Program-made: the position numbers and the translations under genes | The notes under the pieces: generated by a model | The model's database searches: none | The model's input: only the letters and a program-made list of their open reading frames with translations | What the model was told of the DNA's origin: nothing | Part shown: piece by piece, positions 50,640-61,152 of the stretch | How positions within the stretch are numbered: the stretch's first letter is position 1 | Layout of the letters: every line of letters begins with the position of its first letter | Assembly: GCA_902588315.1 (NCBI GenBank) | Contig: CACIOP010000003.1 | Location: 33,329-97,328 of the forward strand | Source of the DNA: an uncultured Pelagibacteraceae bacterium | GTDB lineage: Bacteria; Pseudomonadota; Alphaproteobacteria; Pelagibacterales; Pelagibacteraceae | Direction: 5' to 3' | DNA length: 64,000 nucleotides

Positions 50640-51509
50640 ATGAAATACGTAATTTTAATTCCAATTTATAACGACAGAGAATCTTTAAAAATGCTGATTG
50701 AGAATATTAATAGTGAAATTAAAGATTTAGATCATGATACATCTTTAGTTGTGATAAACGATGGTTCTTCTCAACAGATAGTTGATACCTATACAAATAT
50801 CAAAAATATCAATTCAATTGAGATAGTTAATATGAAAGAGAACAGAGGTCATGCGAGATGCATTGCAACTGGCTTAAAATATATCTTTGATAAAAAAGAA
50901 TTCGATTTTGTTATTCCAATGGATGGTGATGGAGAGGATAGACCTGAAGAAATCAAAAATTTTATTGAGCTTTCTAAAGAAGCTGGGGATAAATCTATTA
51001 TAGGGGAAAGAGTAAAGAGATCTGAGGGTTTAATTTTTAAAACCTGTTATCAATTTCACAAATTTTTGACCTTAGCTTTTACAGGACAATCAATTAAATT
51101 TGGTAATTTTACATGCTTATCAAAAGCAACAGTGAAAAAAATGTTAGAAGAAAAAGCTACTTGGAATAGTTTTTCTGGTTCATTAAAAAAAATAGAAAAA
51201 AATCTAATTTCTATTCCATCCACACGAGGCAAAAGGTATTTTGGTCCGTCTAAAATGAGTTTTTTTAATTTATTAAAACATTCGCTTTCAATAATAAGTG
51301 TTTTTAGAAAAACTGTTTTAATTCGATCAGCTTTATTTATTATTTTTTATATATTGCTTATTAAAAGTTACGCCTCAATAATAACCTCAATCCCATTAGT
51401 TTTGTTATTAATAATGATTTATTCAATTTCTAGTTTAGCTTTAAGAGAAAATATTGATGAATTTAAAAATTGTTTAAAAAATATTCACGATATTGATAAA
51501 ATAAAATAA
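50640..51509 (+). CDS. GT2 glycosyltransferase (dolichol-phosphate mannosyltransferase-like)
   Basis: VILIPIYNDRESLKMLIENI, VVINDGSS, RGHARCIATGLKYIF, IPMDGDGEDRPEEI; C-terminal TMs. Confidence 0.85.
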   Translation: MKYVILIPIYNDRESLKMLIENINSEIKDLDHDTSLVVINDGSSQQIVDTYTNIKNINSIEIVNMKENRGHARCIATGLKYIFDKKEFDFVIPMDGDGEDRPEEIKNFIELSKEAGDKSIIGERVKRSEGLIFKTCYQFHKFLTLAFTGQSIKFGNFTCLSKATVKKMLEEKATWNSFSGSLKKIEKNLISIPSTRGKRYFGPSKMSFFNLLKHSLSIISVFRKTVLIRSALFIIFYILLIKSYASIITSIPLVLLLIMIYSISSLALRENIDEFKNCLKNIHDIDKIK

Positions 51510-51512
51510 ATT

Positions 51513-53030
51513 ATGAAAAAACTTTTACAAGTTTTAAGCATTATATTTTTTTCTAGTTTTAATTCTTATTCTGATGAAAAAGTTACTAATGAAAAAATTA
51601 CATTTAAGCCTTTTAAATGTGAACAAATAAATTCAGAATTTATAAGAACTAAATCTGAAAACAGTTGTTTAATTATTCAGAAGCTAGAAAATCATTATGA
51701 GGTAAAATCACACCCACATTCAATTAATACTTGGAACTCTCCTCAATTATTAAAATATATTGATAACAAAGATGGAAATAAAATTATTGCTCATACTTGG
51801 AATAATGTAGTTGAGTGGGGAAAACAATCAGATAAACAGCCATTTTCACATCTTGTAAGCATAAGTTTAGAAAATTTAGATGATTTATTTAAGTCTGATA
51901 ATTTAGAATTAAAATCTAATCATTTAACATTACCTTTGACCGCCAGAAGAATGAATGTTTTGGATATTGATAGTGATGGAAATGAAGAAATAGTTTATCT
52001 AGGAAATCGTGAAGATGGAAGAAACAGAAATAGCAGCTGGAAAGATGTTAATTATATTTTTGATTTAAATTCAAATGAATTAAAAAGTTTTGGATCACCT
52101 CATTTTTCTCATGATTTAATGTATTTTGATTTTAATCAAGATGGATATTATGAAATTATTGACTACTTTTATGGTGACCAAAAACCTGGTGCAATTGAAG
52201 TTTGTGATATGAAAACAAATAAATGTCGAAAAGCTAAAAAAGCAAATAACTTTATAGACATTGGATTTAATCATATTCTTCCAACAAAAAAAGGAGCAAT
52301 TATTTTTGGAAGTTGCCCAGGTTTGGGTAATACAACTTTTTGTTGGTCTAAGGTGACTAGTAAAAAAAATAAATTAAAATTTGAAAAGCTTGATAGCTAT
52401 CAATTTAAAGAAAAACCAACTGGTAAAGCAAACTTCTTAATCTGGACGGGAGACATCAACGATAAACCTGGTTATTGGGTGGTGGGATCAGATAAAAAAG
52501 TTTTTAAAATGGCTGATCGAGCATGGATCTCTACCGCTATAGATTTTAACAAAGATGGTAAGACAGATAGTATTGGTGTTGCTAAAGATGTAGTTTGTAA
52601 GCGAAAAGATAATACAAAACCTTTTAATCGTGGAAAAGATTGTAAGACAGAAGAAACTCTTTACATTTTTAAAAATAAAGATGACAAGACTTTTGAAAAA
52701 TATCAGGTAATGCCAGTTTCTCTTAATGGTTCATTTAGAATTGAAACTGCAGATATAAATAAAGATGGAACAGATGATATTTATGGTTTTAAAGAAGATT
52801 GGTTTAATCCGTGGATTGATTGTAAAAAACAAGTAAGTGCAATGTATTTTAATCAAGAGAATAAATCTTTTGAACAAGCTTCTAAATCATTTAATAAAGA
52901 AAATTTTGGGTTATATGGTTGTGAACGAGCTTCTAGTTTTTTTAAAAACAATAGTAATTATTACAGATTATTTATAACAATACCTTCTACAGATTCAAAG
53001 TTTGCGTATTTGGGGATTGAAAGATATTAA
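51513..53030 (+). CDS. Secreted FG-GAP/VCBS-repeat-like protein
   Basis: Signal peptide; repeated Ca-binding-like DIDSDGNEEIVYLG, DFNQDGYYEIIDY, DFNKDGKTDSIGV, DINKDGTDDIYGF. Confidence 0.7.
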   Translation: MKKLLQVLSIIFFSSFNSYSDEKVTNEKITFKPFKCEQINSEFIRTKSENSCLIIQKLENHYEVKSHPHSINTWNSPQLLKYIDNKDGNKIIAHTWNNVVEWGKQSDKQPFSHLVSISLENLDDLFKSDNLELKSNHLTLPLTARRMNVLDIDSDGNEEIVYLGNREDGRNRNSSWKDVNYIFDLNSNELKSFGSPHFSHDLMYFDFNQDGYYEIIDYFYGDQKPGAIEVCDMKTNKCRKAKKANNFIDIGFNHILPTKKGAIIFGSCPGLGNTTFCWSKVTSKKNKLKFEKLDSYQFKEKPTGKANFLIWTGDINDKPGYWVVGSDKKVFKMADRAWISTAIDFNKDGKTDSIGVAKDVVCKRKDNTKPFNRGKDCKTEETLYIFKNKDDKTFEKYQVMPVSLNGSFRIETADINKDGTDDIYGFKEDWFNPWIDCKKQVSAMYFNQENKSFEQASKSFNKENFGLYGCERASSFFKNNSNYYRLFITIPSTDSKFAYLGIERY

Positions 53031-53248
53031 CAACAGCCACAGCTTTTTTTAGCAGCTTTGGGCTGATTGTCAGTTTTTACAGCTTCCAATTCTTTTTGTT
53101 CATCCTCAAGAGCTTTTTGTTTCTTTGAAATCTTATCTTCAAAGTAATCATAAAGAGAAGCAAATCCCAATTTAGATGCTCTTTTTTCCTCATAATTTCT
53201 TCGTCCTTTAAGGTTTTCAATTATTTTGACTATTTCTTGGTTTTGCAT
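53027..53248 (-). CDS. Small coiled-coil protein ending in Cys-rich KSCGCC
   Basis: 73 aa, coding-like composition; overlaps 3' end of preceding gene by 4 nt. Confidence 0.55.
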   Translation of the reverse strand: MQNQEIVKIIENLKGRRNYEEKRASKLGFASLYDYFEDKISKKQKALEDEQKELEAVKTDNQPKAAKKSCGCC

Positions 53249-53334
53249 CTTCTCTTTTTATTTAAAAAGGCAAATAATTCAAGCTGTAAAAATTGGCAAA
53301 TTATAAAAAGGTTATTTTGTGTTAGGATAATGTC

Positions 53335-54144
53335 ATGAATATAAGTCAAAAAAAACTTGAAAAATCTAGGGGCAGATTAGAAATAAAAATTAAAGATCAA
53401 AATTTACAAAAACTTTACCAACAAGGATCTTCAAAAGCTTTGATGCCAGATTTTCATGAAAATTTAAAACAATTAATGCTTATTAATACTGCTGGTGGAA
53501 TTACTAGTGGAGATGAATATGACTTCAAATTTGAAATTGATAGTTCAAATCTTTGTATTTCAACCCAAGCAGCAGAAAAAATTTATAGTGGTTTTGGTAA
53601 TCCTGCCAATTTAGAAATTAATGTAAATTTGTTAAATAATTCAAATTTATTTTGGCTACCTAAAAAGTTAATTTTATTTAATAATTGTAATTTAAAAAGA
53701 AAAATTAATTTTAATTTATCAAAAAATTCAAATCTACTTCTTTGTGAAAATATTATTTTTGGACGAACTTCTATGAAGGAGGAGTTTGAAAAGGGATATT
53801 TTTCTGATTTTTGGAATATTAATATTGATAAAAAGTTAATTCATACAGAAGCAATAAATACAGGTTTATTTGAGAAAAAATATTTGAGTAGTTTTTCGAC
53901 ATTAAATAAAAATTCTGCAGTTGCAACAATTATTATTGTAGGAAATAAGTTTTTGAATAATGTTAATAATCTATCTGAAACTTTAACTAACAATGAAAAT
54001 ACAACTTCAAATTATTCTCAATGGGATAATAAATTGATCCTAAGACTTTTATCTAAAGATAGTTATAATCTTAAATTTGCAATTGATAAAATTTTATCTT
54101 ATTTTTTTGAAGGTTCAAAAATACCAAAAGTATGGAACATATAA
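53335..54144 (+). CDS. ureD: Urease accessory protein UreD/UreH
   Basis: LMLINTAGGITSGDEYDFKFEI, STQAAEKIYSG, FGRTSMKEEFEKG; first gene of urease operon. Confidence 0.92.
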   Translation: MNISQKKLEKSRGRLEIKIKDQNLQKLYQQGSSKALMPDFHENLKQLMLINTAGGITSGDEYDFKFEIDSSNLCISTQAAEKIYSGFGNPANLEINVNLLNNSNLFWLPKKLILFNNCNLKRKINFNLSKNSNLLLCENIIFGRTSMKEEFEKGYFSDFWNINIDKKLIHTEAINTGLFEKKYLSSFSTLNKNSAVATIIIVGNKFLNNVNNLSETLTNNENTTSNYSQWDNKLILRLLSKDSYNLKFAIDKILSYFFEGSKIPKVWNI

Positions 54145-54447
54145 ATGAAACTAACTCCTAGAGAAAAAGATAAACTTTTAATAAGCCTTTCAGCGCTTGT
54201 CGCTAAAAATAGATTATCAAAAGGTATAAAATTGAATTATCCAGAGGCTATCGCTTTAATAACAGATTTTGTTGTCGAGGGAGCTAGAGAGGGTAAAAGT
54301 GTTGCGGAACTGATGGAGGCAGGAGCTCATGTCATTAAAAAAAAGGATTGTATGGAGGGCATTCCAGATATGGTCAAGGAAGTTCAAGTAGAAGCTACTT
54401 TTCCAGATGGAACTAAATTAGTAACTGTGCACAAACCTATAAGGTAA
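54145..54447 (+). CDS. ureA: Urease gamma subunit
   Basis: [55 protein letters not shown]. Confidence 0.98.
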   Translation: MKLTPREKDKLLISLSALVAKNRLSKGIKLNYPEAIALITDFVVEGAREGKSVAELMEAGAHVIKKKDCMEGIPDMVKEVQVEATFPDGTKLVTVHKPIR

Positions 54448-54455
54448 TAATTATT

Positions 54456-54761
54456 ATGAAGCCAGGCGAAGTAATTACAAAAAAAGAGGAAATTAACTTA
54501 AATAAAGACTCCAAAATTACTAAAATTAAAATTTCTAATTCCGGAGATAGACCTGTGCAAGTTGGAAGCCATTATCATTTTTTTGAAACAAACGAGCATT
54601 TAGTTTTTGATAGAAAATTAGCATATGGAAAAAGATTAAATATCCCCTCAGGAACTGCTGTGAGATTTGAACCAGGTCAATCTAAAGATGTTGAGCTAAT
54701 AGAAATAAATGGATTAAAAAAAATATATGGTTTCAATAAGAAAGTTATGGGTAATTTATAA
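54456..54761 (+). CDS. ureB: Urease beta subunit
   Basis: [59 protein letters not shown]. Confidence 0.98.
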   Translation: MKPGEVITKKEEINLNKDSKITKIKISNSGDRPVQVGSHYHFFETNEHLVFDRKLAYGKRLNIPSGTAVRFEPGQSKDVELIEINGLKKIYGFNKKVMGNL

Positions 54762-56467
54762 TGGCTAAAATTTCTAGAGCAGCTTATGCAGATATGTATG
54801 GGCCCACAACAGGAGATAAAGTAAGGCTCGCAGATACTGAACTATTTATTGAGGTTGAAAACGATCTAACCACTTATGGTGAAGAAGTAAAGTTTGGTGG
54901 TGGAAAAGTAATAAGAGATGGGATGGGCCAATCTCAAATCAGTAGAGAAAAAGGAGCTGCTGATACAGTTATTACAAATGTTTTAATAGTTGATGTAAAT
55001 GGAATTTATAAAGCTGATGTAGGTTTAAAAGATGGAAAAATATTTGAAATTGGTAAAGCTGGTAATCCAGATACTCAATCTAAAGTAAATATTATTATTG
55101 GTCCAGGAACAGAAATAATTGCTGGTGAAGGAAAAATTTTAACAGCAGGGGGTTTTGATAGTCACATTCATTATATATGTCCCCAACAAATTGATGATGC
55201 ATTGCACTCAGGTATTACAACTATGCTTGGAGGAGGAACTGGACCGGCTCATGGAACACTTGCAACAACGTGCACACCCGGACCATGGCACATACAGAGG
55301 ATGATTCAATCTGCTGATGGTTTTTCTATGAATTTAGCTTTTGCAGGAAAAGGAAACTCTTCATTACCAGAGGGACTTGAGGAACAAATTCTAGCAGGAG
55401 CTTCAGCTTTAAAATTACATGAGGATTGGGGAACCACTCCTGGAGCAATTGATAATTGCTTGAATATTGCTGACAAAAATGATGTTCAAGTAATGATTCA
55501 CACAGACACTTTAAATGAAAGTGGGTTTGTAGAAAATACTATCAAAGCAATTAACAAAAGAACTATACATGCTTTTCATACAGAGGGTGCTGGTGGCGGA
55601 CACGCGCCTGATATAATCAAAGTTTGTGGAGAAGAGTATGTTATCCCTTCTTCAACAAATCCAACCAGACCATATACCATCAATACGATAGAGGAACATT
55701 TGGATATGCTAATGGTGTGTCACCATCTCGATAAATCTATTCCAGAGGATGTTGCATTTGCTGAAAGTAGAATAAGAAGAGAAACAATAGCAGCAGAAGA
55801 TATTCTCCATGACATGGGAGCCTTTTCAATTATTGCATCAGATAGTCAAGCAATGGGTAGAGTTGGAGAAGTTATAATTAGAACTTGGCAAACTGCACAC
55901 AAAATGAAAGTTCAAAGAGGTAGTTTACCTGAGGAAAAAGGAGATAATGATAACTTTAGAGTTAAAAGATATTTAGCAAAATACACAATTAATCCGGCAA
56001 TTGCTCATGGAATTTCAAAACATATTGGTAGTATTGAAAAAAATAAACGTGCAGATTTAGTTTTATGGGACCCAGCATTTTTTGGTGCAAAGCCAGAAAT
56101 GATATTAATAGGGGGAAGTATAGCTTGTGCTCAAATGGGAGACCCGAATGCATCAATTCCAACTCCTCAACCAGTATACACTAGACCTATGTTTTCATCA
56201 TTTGGGACTTCGTTAGAAAAATCTTCAGTAATTTTCACAAGCAAACTAGCTCTTGAAAAGAATTCATTAAAAGATGCAAGTATAAGAAAAGACTTGTTAC
56301 CTGTAGAAAATACAAGAGCTATTTCTAAAAAAGATATGATTTTAAATAACAAGTGTCCAAAGATTGAGGTTAATCCCGAGACTTATGAAGTAAAAGCTGA
56401 TGGTGAAATAATTACTTGTGAACCAGCCAAAGAACTTCCTTTGGCACAAAGATATTTTATGTTCTAG
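54761..56467 (+). CDS. ureC: Urease alpha subunit (catalytic)
   Basis: [50 protein letters not shown] (carbamylated Lys), [40 protein letters not shown]. Confidence 0.98.
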   Translation: MAKISRAAYADMYGPTTGDKVRLADTELFIEVENDLTTYGEEVKFGGGKVIRDGMGQSQISREKGAADTVITNVLIVDVNGIYKADVGLKDGKIFEIGKAGNPDTQSKVNIIIGPGTEIIAGEGKILTAGGFDSHIHYICPQQIDDALHSGITTMLGGGTGPAHGTLATTCTPGPWHIQRMIQSADGFSMNLAFAGKGNSSLPEGLEEQILAGASALKLHEDWGTTPGAIDNCLNIADKNDVQVMIHTDTLNESGFVENTIKAINKRTIHAFHTEGAGGGHAPDIIKVCGEEYVIPSSTNPTRPYTINTIEEHLDMLMVCHHLDKSIPEDVAFAESRIRRETIAAEDILHDMGAFSIIASDSQAMGRVGEVIIRTWQTAHKMKVQRGSLPEEKGDNDNFRVKRYLAKYTINPAIAHGISKHIGSIEKNKRADLVLWDPAFFGAKPEMILIGGSIACAQMGDPNASIPTPQPVYTRPMFSSFGTSLEKSSVIFTSKLALEKNSLKDASIRKDLLPVENTRAISKKDMILNNKCPKIEVNPETYEVKADGEIITCEPAKELPLAQRYFMF

Positions 56468-56470
56468 CTT

Positions 56471-56914
56471 ATGGACAATTGTTTTTTAATAGTTAATAAA
56501 ATTGCCAAAAATAAAGCAAAAGATCACATATCTTTATCTTATGATGAGAGATTTTTAAGAAGAAAAAAACTTGTTTCAGATAATGGTTTTGAATTTTTAG
56601 TTAATTTACCAGAGACAAAATCTCTGTCAGAAAATCAAGCGTTTAGGCTTCAAAGTGGAAATTTGATTTTAATCAAAAACAAAAAAGAAAGTTTACTTGA
56701 AATAAAAGGAAAAAATTTAATGCAATTAATTTGGCATATTGGAAACAGGCATATGCCATGCCAAATTGAAAAAGATAGAATTTTTATTCAGTACGACGAA
56801 GTAATTAGAAAAATGATATTAAAATTAGGAGGAAAGGTTAAGAAAGTTTTAAGACCTTTTAAACCAGAGGGAGGAGCATATGGAATTGGTAGAACCCATA
56901 GCCATAAACACTAA
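56471..56914 (+). CDS. ureE: Urease accessory protein UreE (nickel chaperone)
   Basis: LSYDERFLRRKK, LIWHIGNRHMPCQI, short His tail [10 protein letters not shown]. Confidence 0.92.
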   Translation: MDNCFLIVNKIAKNKAKDHISLSYDERFLRRKKLVSDNGFEFLVNLPETKSLSENQAFRLQSGNLILIKNKKESLLEIKGKNLMQLIWHIGNRHMPCQIEKDRIFIQYDEVIRKMILKLGGKVKKVLRPFKPEGGAYGIGRTHSHKH

Positions 56915-57560
56915 AATAAAAGATAAAAAAGATTTAAAAGAATCGTTACAAATTCTTCAAACTTGGTTTTCACCATCATTTCCTATTGGAAGTTTTTCAT
57001 ATTCTCATGGTTTAGAAGCTATGATTAATGATAATTTAGTTAAGTCAAAAGAAGATATGTTGGATTATTTAAAATGTGTTCTAAAATATGGCACTGGTAA
57101 AAATGATATAATATTAATGAAATATACCTATCAAGGGGAAGATTTAAATGAACTTGCTCTATCACTTTGTCCAAGCAAAGAAAGAAAAATTGAGTCCACA
57201 GAGATGGGTAATGGATTTAGAAAAGTTTTAGCTGATAGTTGGGATTTTAAAATTCAGGAAAATACTGCATATCCAATTGCAGTTGCTAAAGCTGCTAAAC
57301 ATTTTGATATACCGCTTAACTTAACAATAATATCTTATTTACAATCCTTTGTATCAAATCTAATAAATGTTTGCATTAAACATATACCAATTGGGCAAAA
57401 AATTGGACAGGACTGTATAATTCAGACTTACGAATTAATAAGAGAAATAGAAAAAGAAAGTCAAAATTTAAATTTAGAAGACTTAGGTGGAATTTGTTTT
57501 AATAGTGATATCTATAGTATCAAGCATGAAAATTTGAAAACTCGAATTTATAAGACATGA
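56880..57560 (+). CDS. ureF: Urease accessory protein UreF
   Basis: [24 protein letters not shown]; overlaps ureE 3' end. Confidence 0.93.
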   Translation: MELVEPIAINTKIKDKKDLKESLQILQTWFSPSFPIGSFSYSHGLEAMINDNLVKSKEDMLDYLKCVLKYGTGKNDIILMKYTYQGEDLNELALSLCPSKERKIESTEMGNGFRKVLADSWDFKIQENTAYPIAVAKAAKHFDIPLNLTIISYLQSFVSNLINVCIKHIPIGQKIGQDCIIQTYELIREIEKESQNLNLEDLGGICFNSDIYSIKHENLKTRIYKT

Positions 57561-58168
57561 AAAATATAAATGGACCATTAAAAGTTGGAATAGGTGGACC
57601 CGTTGGTGCAGGGAAGACAAGTTTAACAGCTGAATTGTGCAAATTTTTATCAAAGAAAATTTCTATGGCTGTAATATCAAACGATATTTATACAAAAGAA
57701 GATGCAGAATTTTTGATGAAAGTTCAAGCCTTACCTTTAGAGAGAATTAAAGGAGTTGAAACAGGAGGATGTCCACATACAGCAATTCGTGAAGATGCTT
57801 CAATTAATATGCTTGCTGTAGAAAATATGAAAAAAAAATTTCCTGACCTTGATTTGATTTTAATCGAGTCTGGTGGAGATAATTTAGCAGCAACTTTTAG
57901 TCCTGAATTAGTTGATCTATCAATTTATGTTATTGATGTTGGTATGGGTGGAGATATCCCAAGAAAAGGTGGTCCTGCTATCCAAAAGTCAGATTTGTTA
58001 ATTATTAATAAGACAGATTTAGCTCCTCATGTAGAAGTTAATCTTGAAACTATGAAAGAGGATGTGAAAAAGGCTCGAAATGGTTTGCCTTATGTTTTTT
58101 GCCAAATGAAAAGCCAAATTGGTGTTGAAGATGTTGCAAAATTTTTATATTCATCAGGTGGTCTATAA
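57557..58168 (+). CDS. ureG: Urease accessory GTPase UreG
   Basis: [59 protein letters not shown]. Confidence 0.98.
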   Translation: MKNINGPLKVGIGGPVGAGKTSLTAELCKFLSKKISMAVISNDIYTKEDAEFLMKVQALPLERIKGVETGGCPHTAIREDASINMLAVENMKKKFPDLDLILIESGGDNLAATFSPELVDLSIYVIDVGMGGDIPRKGGPAIQKSDLLIINKTDLAPHVEVNLETMKEDVKKARNGLPYVFCQMKSQIGVEDVAKFLYSSGGL

Positions 58169-58195
58169 CAAATTTATATATAACAAAGTGTTTTT

Positions 58196-59122
58196 ATGAA
58201 AAAAATATTCTTATTAATACTTGGATTATTACTTTGTGCTAATTCTTTTGCTAAAACTAAATTTTCTGAAGTAAAAAAAGCTTTAAAAGAGGATGGATAC
58301 GGAAAAGCTGTTCCAGAAAAATTTCATCACTTGAATTCACCTAAAGCCATCAATCCAGTATCTGTAAGTGATTTTTCAATAATTGGAGATAAGTCAATTA
58401 GATTTGAGTCAAATGATGGTGAATGTTGGAAAGAACCTAAATGGAATGATTGTACAAATGATCGAGAGAGAACAGAATTATATTATAAGAAAAAACCTTG
58501 GAAAAAAGAACGATGGTATAGATTTTATATTCATCTACCTGAAGATTATAATTCAATTGCACCTGCAAAAATGTCTTTAATACAATGGAAAAGGCATAAC
58601 CCCTCAAAAGTTTTAGTAATGTTTCAGCATGACCACTCTGGACTAACTTTTAATAGGAATGGAGATACCTTTAAAGACACGTATATTGTTTTAAAACCCA
58701 ATAAAGATTTATTAGGTAGTTGGACTGAGATTATTTATAGTACCAATTGGCATCTTGATCCTGAAAAAGGTTTTATGAAAGTTTGGATAGATGGAAAATT
58801 AAAAGTAGATTTTAAAGGTAGATCTAACAATAAAAAGGGAAAAGAGTTAAGTTTGAGATACGGATTGTATTCTTCATCAATGTCTAGATACAAAGCAGTC
58901 TTTGAAACTGATACTATGCCACAAAGAATTGTTTTTTTTGATGGTGTTAAAGAAGAAAATAGTTGTGAAAAGTTGCTCGATGAAACAAAGTGTCAAAGTC
59001 TAAAATCTCAAACTATTAATGAGTACGATGTATTTAGGTATGGCAAATATGATAAAAAATTGAGACCAAATTCAATTCTTAAAATGTCTTTATCACAATT
59101 TAACGCTCTCTATGGTCAGTAA
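58196..59122 (+). CDS. Secreted polysaccharide lyase-like protein (PF14099-type fold)
   Basis: Signal peptide; DRERTELYYKKKPWKKERWYRFYIHLPEDY, LIQWKRHNPSKVLVMFQHDHSG, WTEIIYSTNWHLDPEKGFMKVWIDGK. Confidence 0.75.
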   Translation: MKKIFLLILGLLLCANSFAKTKFSEVKKALKEDGYGKAVPEKFHHLNSPKAINPVSVSDFSIIGDKSIRFESNDGECWKEPKWNDCTNDRERTELYYKKKPWKKERWYRFYIHLPEDYNSIAPAKMSLIQWKRHNPSKVLVMFQHDHSGLTFNRNGDTFKDTYIVLKPNKDLLGSWTEIIYSTNWHLDPEKGFMKVWIDGKLKVDFKGRSNNKKGKELSLRYGLYSSSMSRYKAVFETDTMPQRIVFFDGVKEENSCEKLLDETKCQSLKSQTINEYDVFRYGKYDKKLRPNSILKMSLSQFNALYGQ

Positions 59123-59128
59123 TTAAAT

Positions 59129-60415
59129 TCAGGCTCTAATCGTTGGTAAACAATAGAAATCAGCTGTATCAATTTTAGAAGAATATTGTCTTCGCATATT
59201 CCACTTTTTATGAACGCCAGCGCTTGCAACACTTAAAGTCGATCTTCCGTATCGATGATTAGTATTATCAATAGATCTCATTAAGCTATTTATTTTTTCA
59301 TCTTTTTCAGATGTAAATAAATTTGTTTTATCACTTGCATTCGATAAACCTGTTAGCATGACACCTGCTTTTTGATAACGGTAACCATTTTTAAAAATAC
59401 TCTCAAGTATTGAAACTGCTGTCTTAACTGTTTCAATACTGTTGTTTGTTGCAATTGGAAAATCAACTGTCTTTGCGTTTGAATAATATCCAAAGTTTCT
59501 TTGGAAAGGACTGGTTCTAACAAATACTGTAATTGCTTTTGCAACTAAAGACTCTGATCTAATTTTTTCAGAAGCATTCAAGCAATAATTTGCAACTGCT
59601 TCTTTTAATTCCTGAAATGTCTCAATTCTTTTCCCAAATGATCTTGAAACCACACAGCTTTTTCTTTTAGTAGTAGTTGTCTCTAGACCAATACAAGAAA
59701 TTCCTCTAAGCTCCATTGCAGTTCTTGAACTTAAAACATTAGAAGATTTTTTGATCCAGGTATTAGACTTATTTTTTAATTGCTTAGCATTATAAATTCC
59801 ATGCTTTTGATAAAACTTTGTTAGCTGTCTACCAACACCCCAGACATCATTGATTTCGACTTTTTCTAAAATAGGATCTAGGTTTTCAATTCCAATTAAG
59901 CTTGTTACTCCTGATTGTTTTTTCTTTGCAATGTGATTTGCAACTTTACTTAAAGTCTTTGTATTAGCTATTCCAATACTTGTTGGAATACCTGTCCATT
60001 GTAAAACTGTTTCTCTAATTTCTTTTCCAACTTTTTCTACTTCGGTATCAGGAAAGTTTGATAAATCTAAAAAAGCTTCATCAATAGAGTAAACTTCTAT
60101 TTCTGAATTAAATCTTTTAAGAGTTCGCATCACTCTTCTAGATAAATCTCCATATAAAGAATAATTAGATGAGAAAACTTCAACTTTATTTTTAAGAATG
60201 ATATCTTTTGCTTTAAAATAAGGTTCCCCCATCTTAATTCCCAAAGCTTTTGCTTCATTTGATCTTGAAATAATACAGCCATCATTATTTGATAAAACAA
60301 CGACAGGCTTTCTTCTTATTTTGGGATTAAATAAACGCTCACATGAAACATAAAAAGAATTACAATCAATTAATGCTATTTTTTTAGTACGTTGAATGGA
60401 TGACATAAGTAACAA
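59129..60415 (-). CDS. umuC: Y-family DNA polymerase V subunit UmuC
   Basis: [76 protein letters not shown]. Confidence 0.96.
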   Translation of the reverse strand: MLLMSSIQRTKKIALIDCNSFYVSCERLFNPKIRRKPVVVLSNNDGCIISRSNEAKALGIKMGEPYFKAKDIILKNKVEVFSSNYSLYGDLSRRVMRTLKRFNSEIEVYSIDEAFLDLSNFPDTEVEKVGKEIRETVLQWTGIPTSIGIANTKTLSKVANHIAKKKQSGVTSLIGIENLDPILEKVEINDVWGVGRQLTKFYQKHGIYNAKQLKNKSNTWIKKSSNVLSSRTAMELRGISCIGLETTTTKRKSCVVSRSFGKRIETFQELKEAVANYCLNASEKIRSESLVAKAITVFVRTSPFQRNFGYYSNAKTVDFPIATNNSIETVKTAVSILESIFKNGYRYQKAGVMLTGLSNASDKTNLFTSEKDEKINSLMRSIDNTNHRYGRSTLSVASAGVHKKWNMRRQYSSKIDTADFYCLPTIRA

Positions 60416-60779
60416 CCCCCCAAATAAAAATATCTTGTTCTTCGTTAATTAAAATTCTGTCAGAAAACTCTTTAGATCCAGAAGTTAAAAATTTTTTATC
60501 TCGTTCTTGAACTAAAGTTTTAACCACAAGTTCGTCATGAACATTCGCAATCACTGTTGAAAAGTTTTTTGGTTTTAAACTTTTATCAACCACTAATAAG
60601 TCACCATCATTAATTCCAACATCGATCATTGATTTACCTTGAACTCTAATGATGAAAGTTGCCGGAACATTTCTTATTAAATGCATGTTCAGATCAATAT
60701 CTTCCTCGATATAATCAGTAGCAGGGGAAGGAAAACCAGCGCCTGCTTTATGTAGATAATAAGGGATTGTTAGTTTCAT
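60384..60779 (-). CDS. umuD: UmuD S24 peptidase / Pol V subunit
   Basis: Cleavage region [20 protein letters not shown]; catalytic S in [15 protein letters not shown] and K in [15 protein letters not shown] 60779 preferred over ORF start 60809. Confidence 0.94.
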   Translation of the reverse strand: MKLTIPYYLHKAGAGFPSPATDYIEEDIDLNMHLIRNVPATFIIRVQGKSMIDVGINDGDLLVVDKSLKPKNFSTVIANVHDELVVKTLVQERDKKFLTSGSKEFSDRILINEEQDIFIWGVVTYVIHSTY

Positions 60780-60794
60780 GTTCTTGTTTTGTTC
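60780..60794 (-). promoter_or_regulatory. Putative LexA (SOS) box flush with umuD ATG
   Basis: GAAC-AAAACAA-GAAC (minus strand), the alphaproteobacterial GAACN7GAAC / GTTCN7GTTC direct repeat. Confidence 0.75.
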
Positions 60795-60954
60795 TACTTT
60801 ATAGACCATTTATACAATACACTCAAGAGGTTGTATTTTGAGTCTGTAACTGAATCAAAAGTGAATCAAAACGTGAACATCGAAAACAACATTTGGTGGA
60901 CATGTGGATAACTTTTACAATAAGTAGTCTTAAAGTGATTTATAAAGGAAAATT

Positions 60955-61149
60955 ATGATTTGTATTAAAGCAGATATTCCAGAAGAGTTAAACAAAATAA
61001 ATGATGAATTAAAAGCAGTTTACCATAGCAAAGATACTGTTTGTTTTTTCATATTAAAAACAAGAGAATTAAGAAATAAGTTTATAGAAGAAACCAAGGG
61101 AATGAACAAAAGTGAAAGAGAAAAAGTTTATGAGATATATAATAAATAA
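60955..61149 (+). CDS. Small uncharacterised protein, 64 aa
   Basis: AAAGGAAAATT upstream of ATG; charged helical sequence; divergent from umuD. Confidence 0.55.
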   Translation: MICIKADIPEELNKINDELKAVYHSKDTVCFFILKTRELRNKFIEETKGMNKSEREKVYEIYNK

Positions 61150-61152
61150 ATC

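Noticed and set aside
53250-53334. TTGGCAAATTATAAAAAGG before ureD as a sigma-54 promoter
   Set aside because: Does not match the -24/-12 GG...GC spacing; not supportable.
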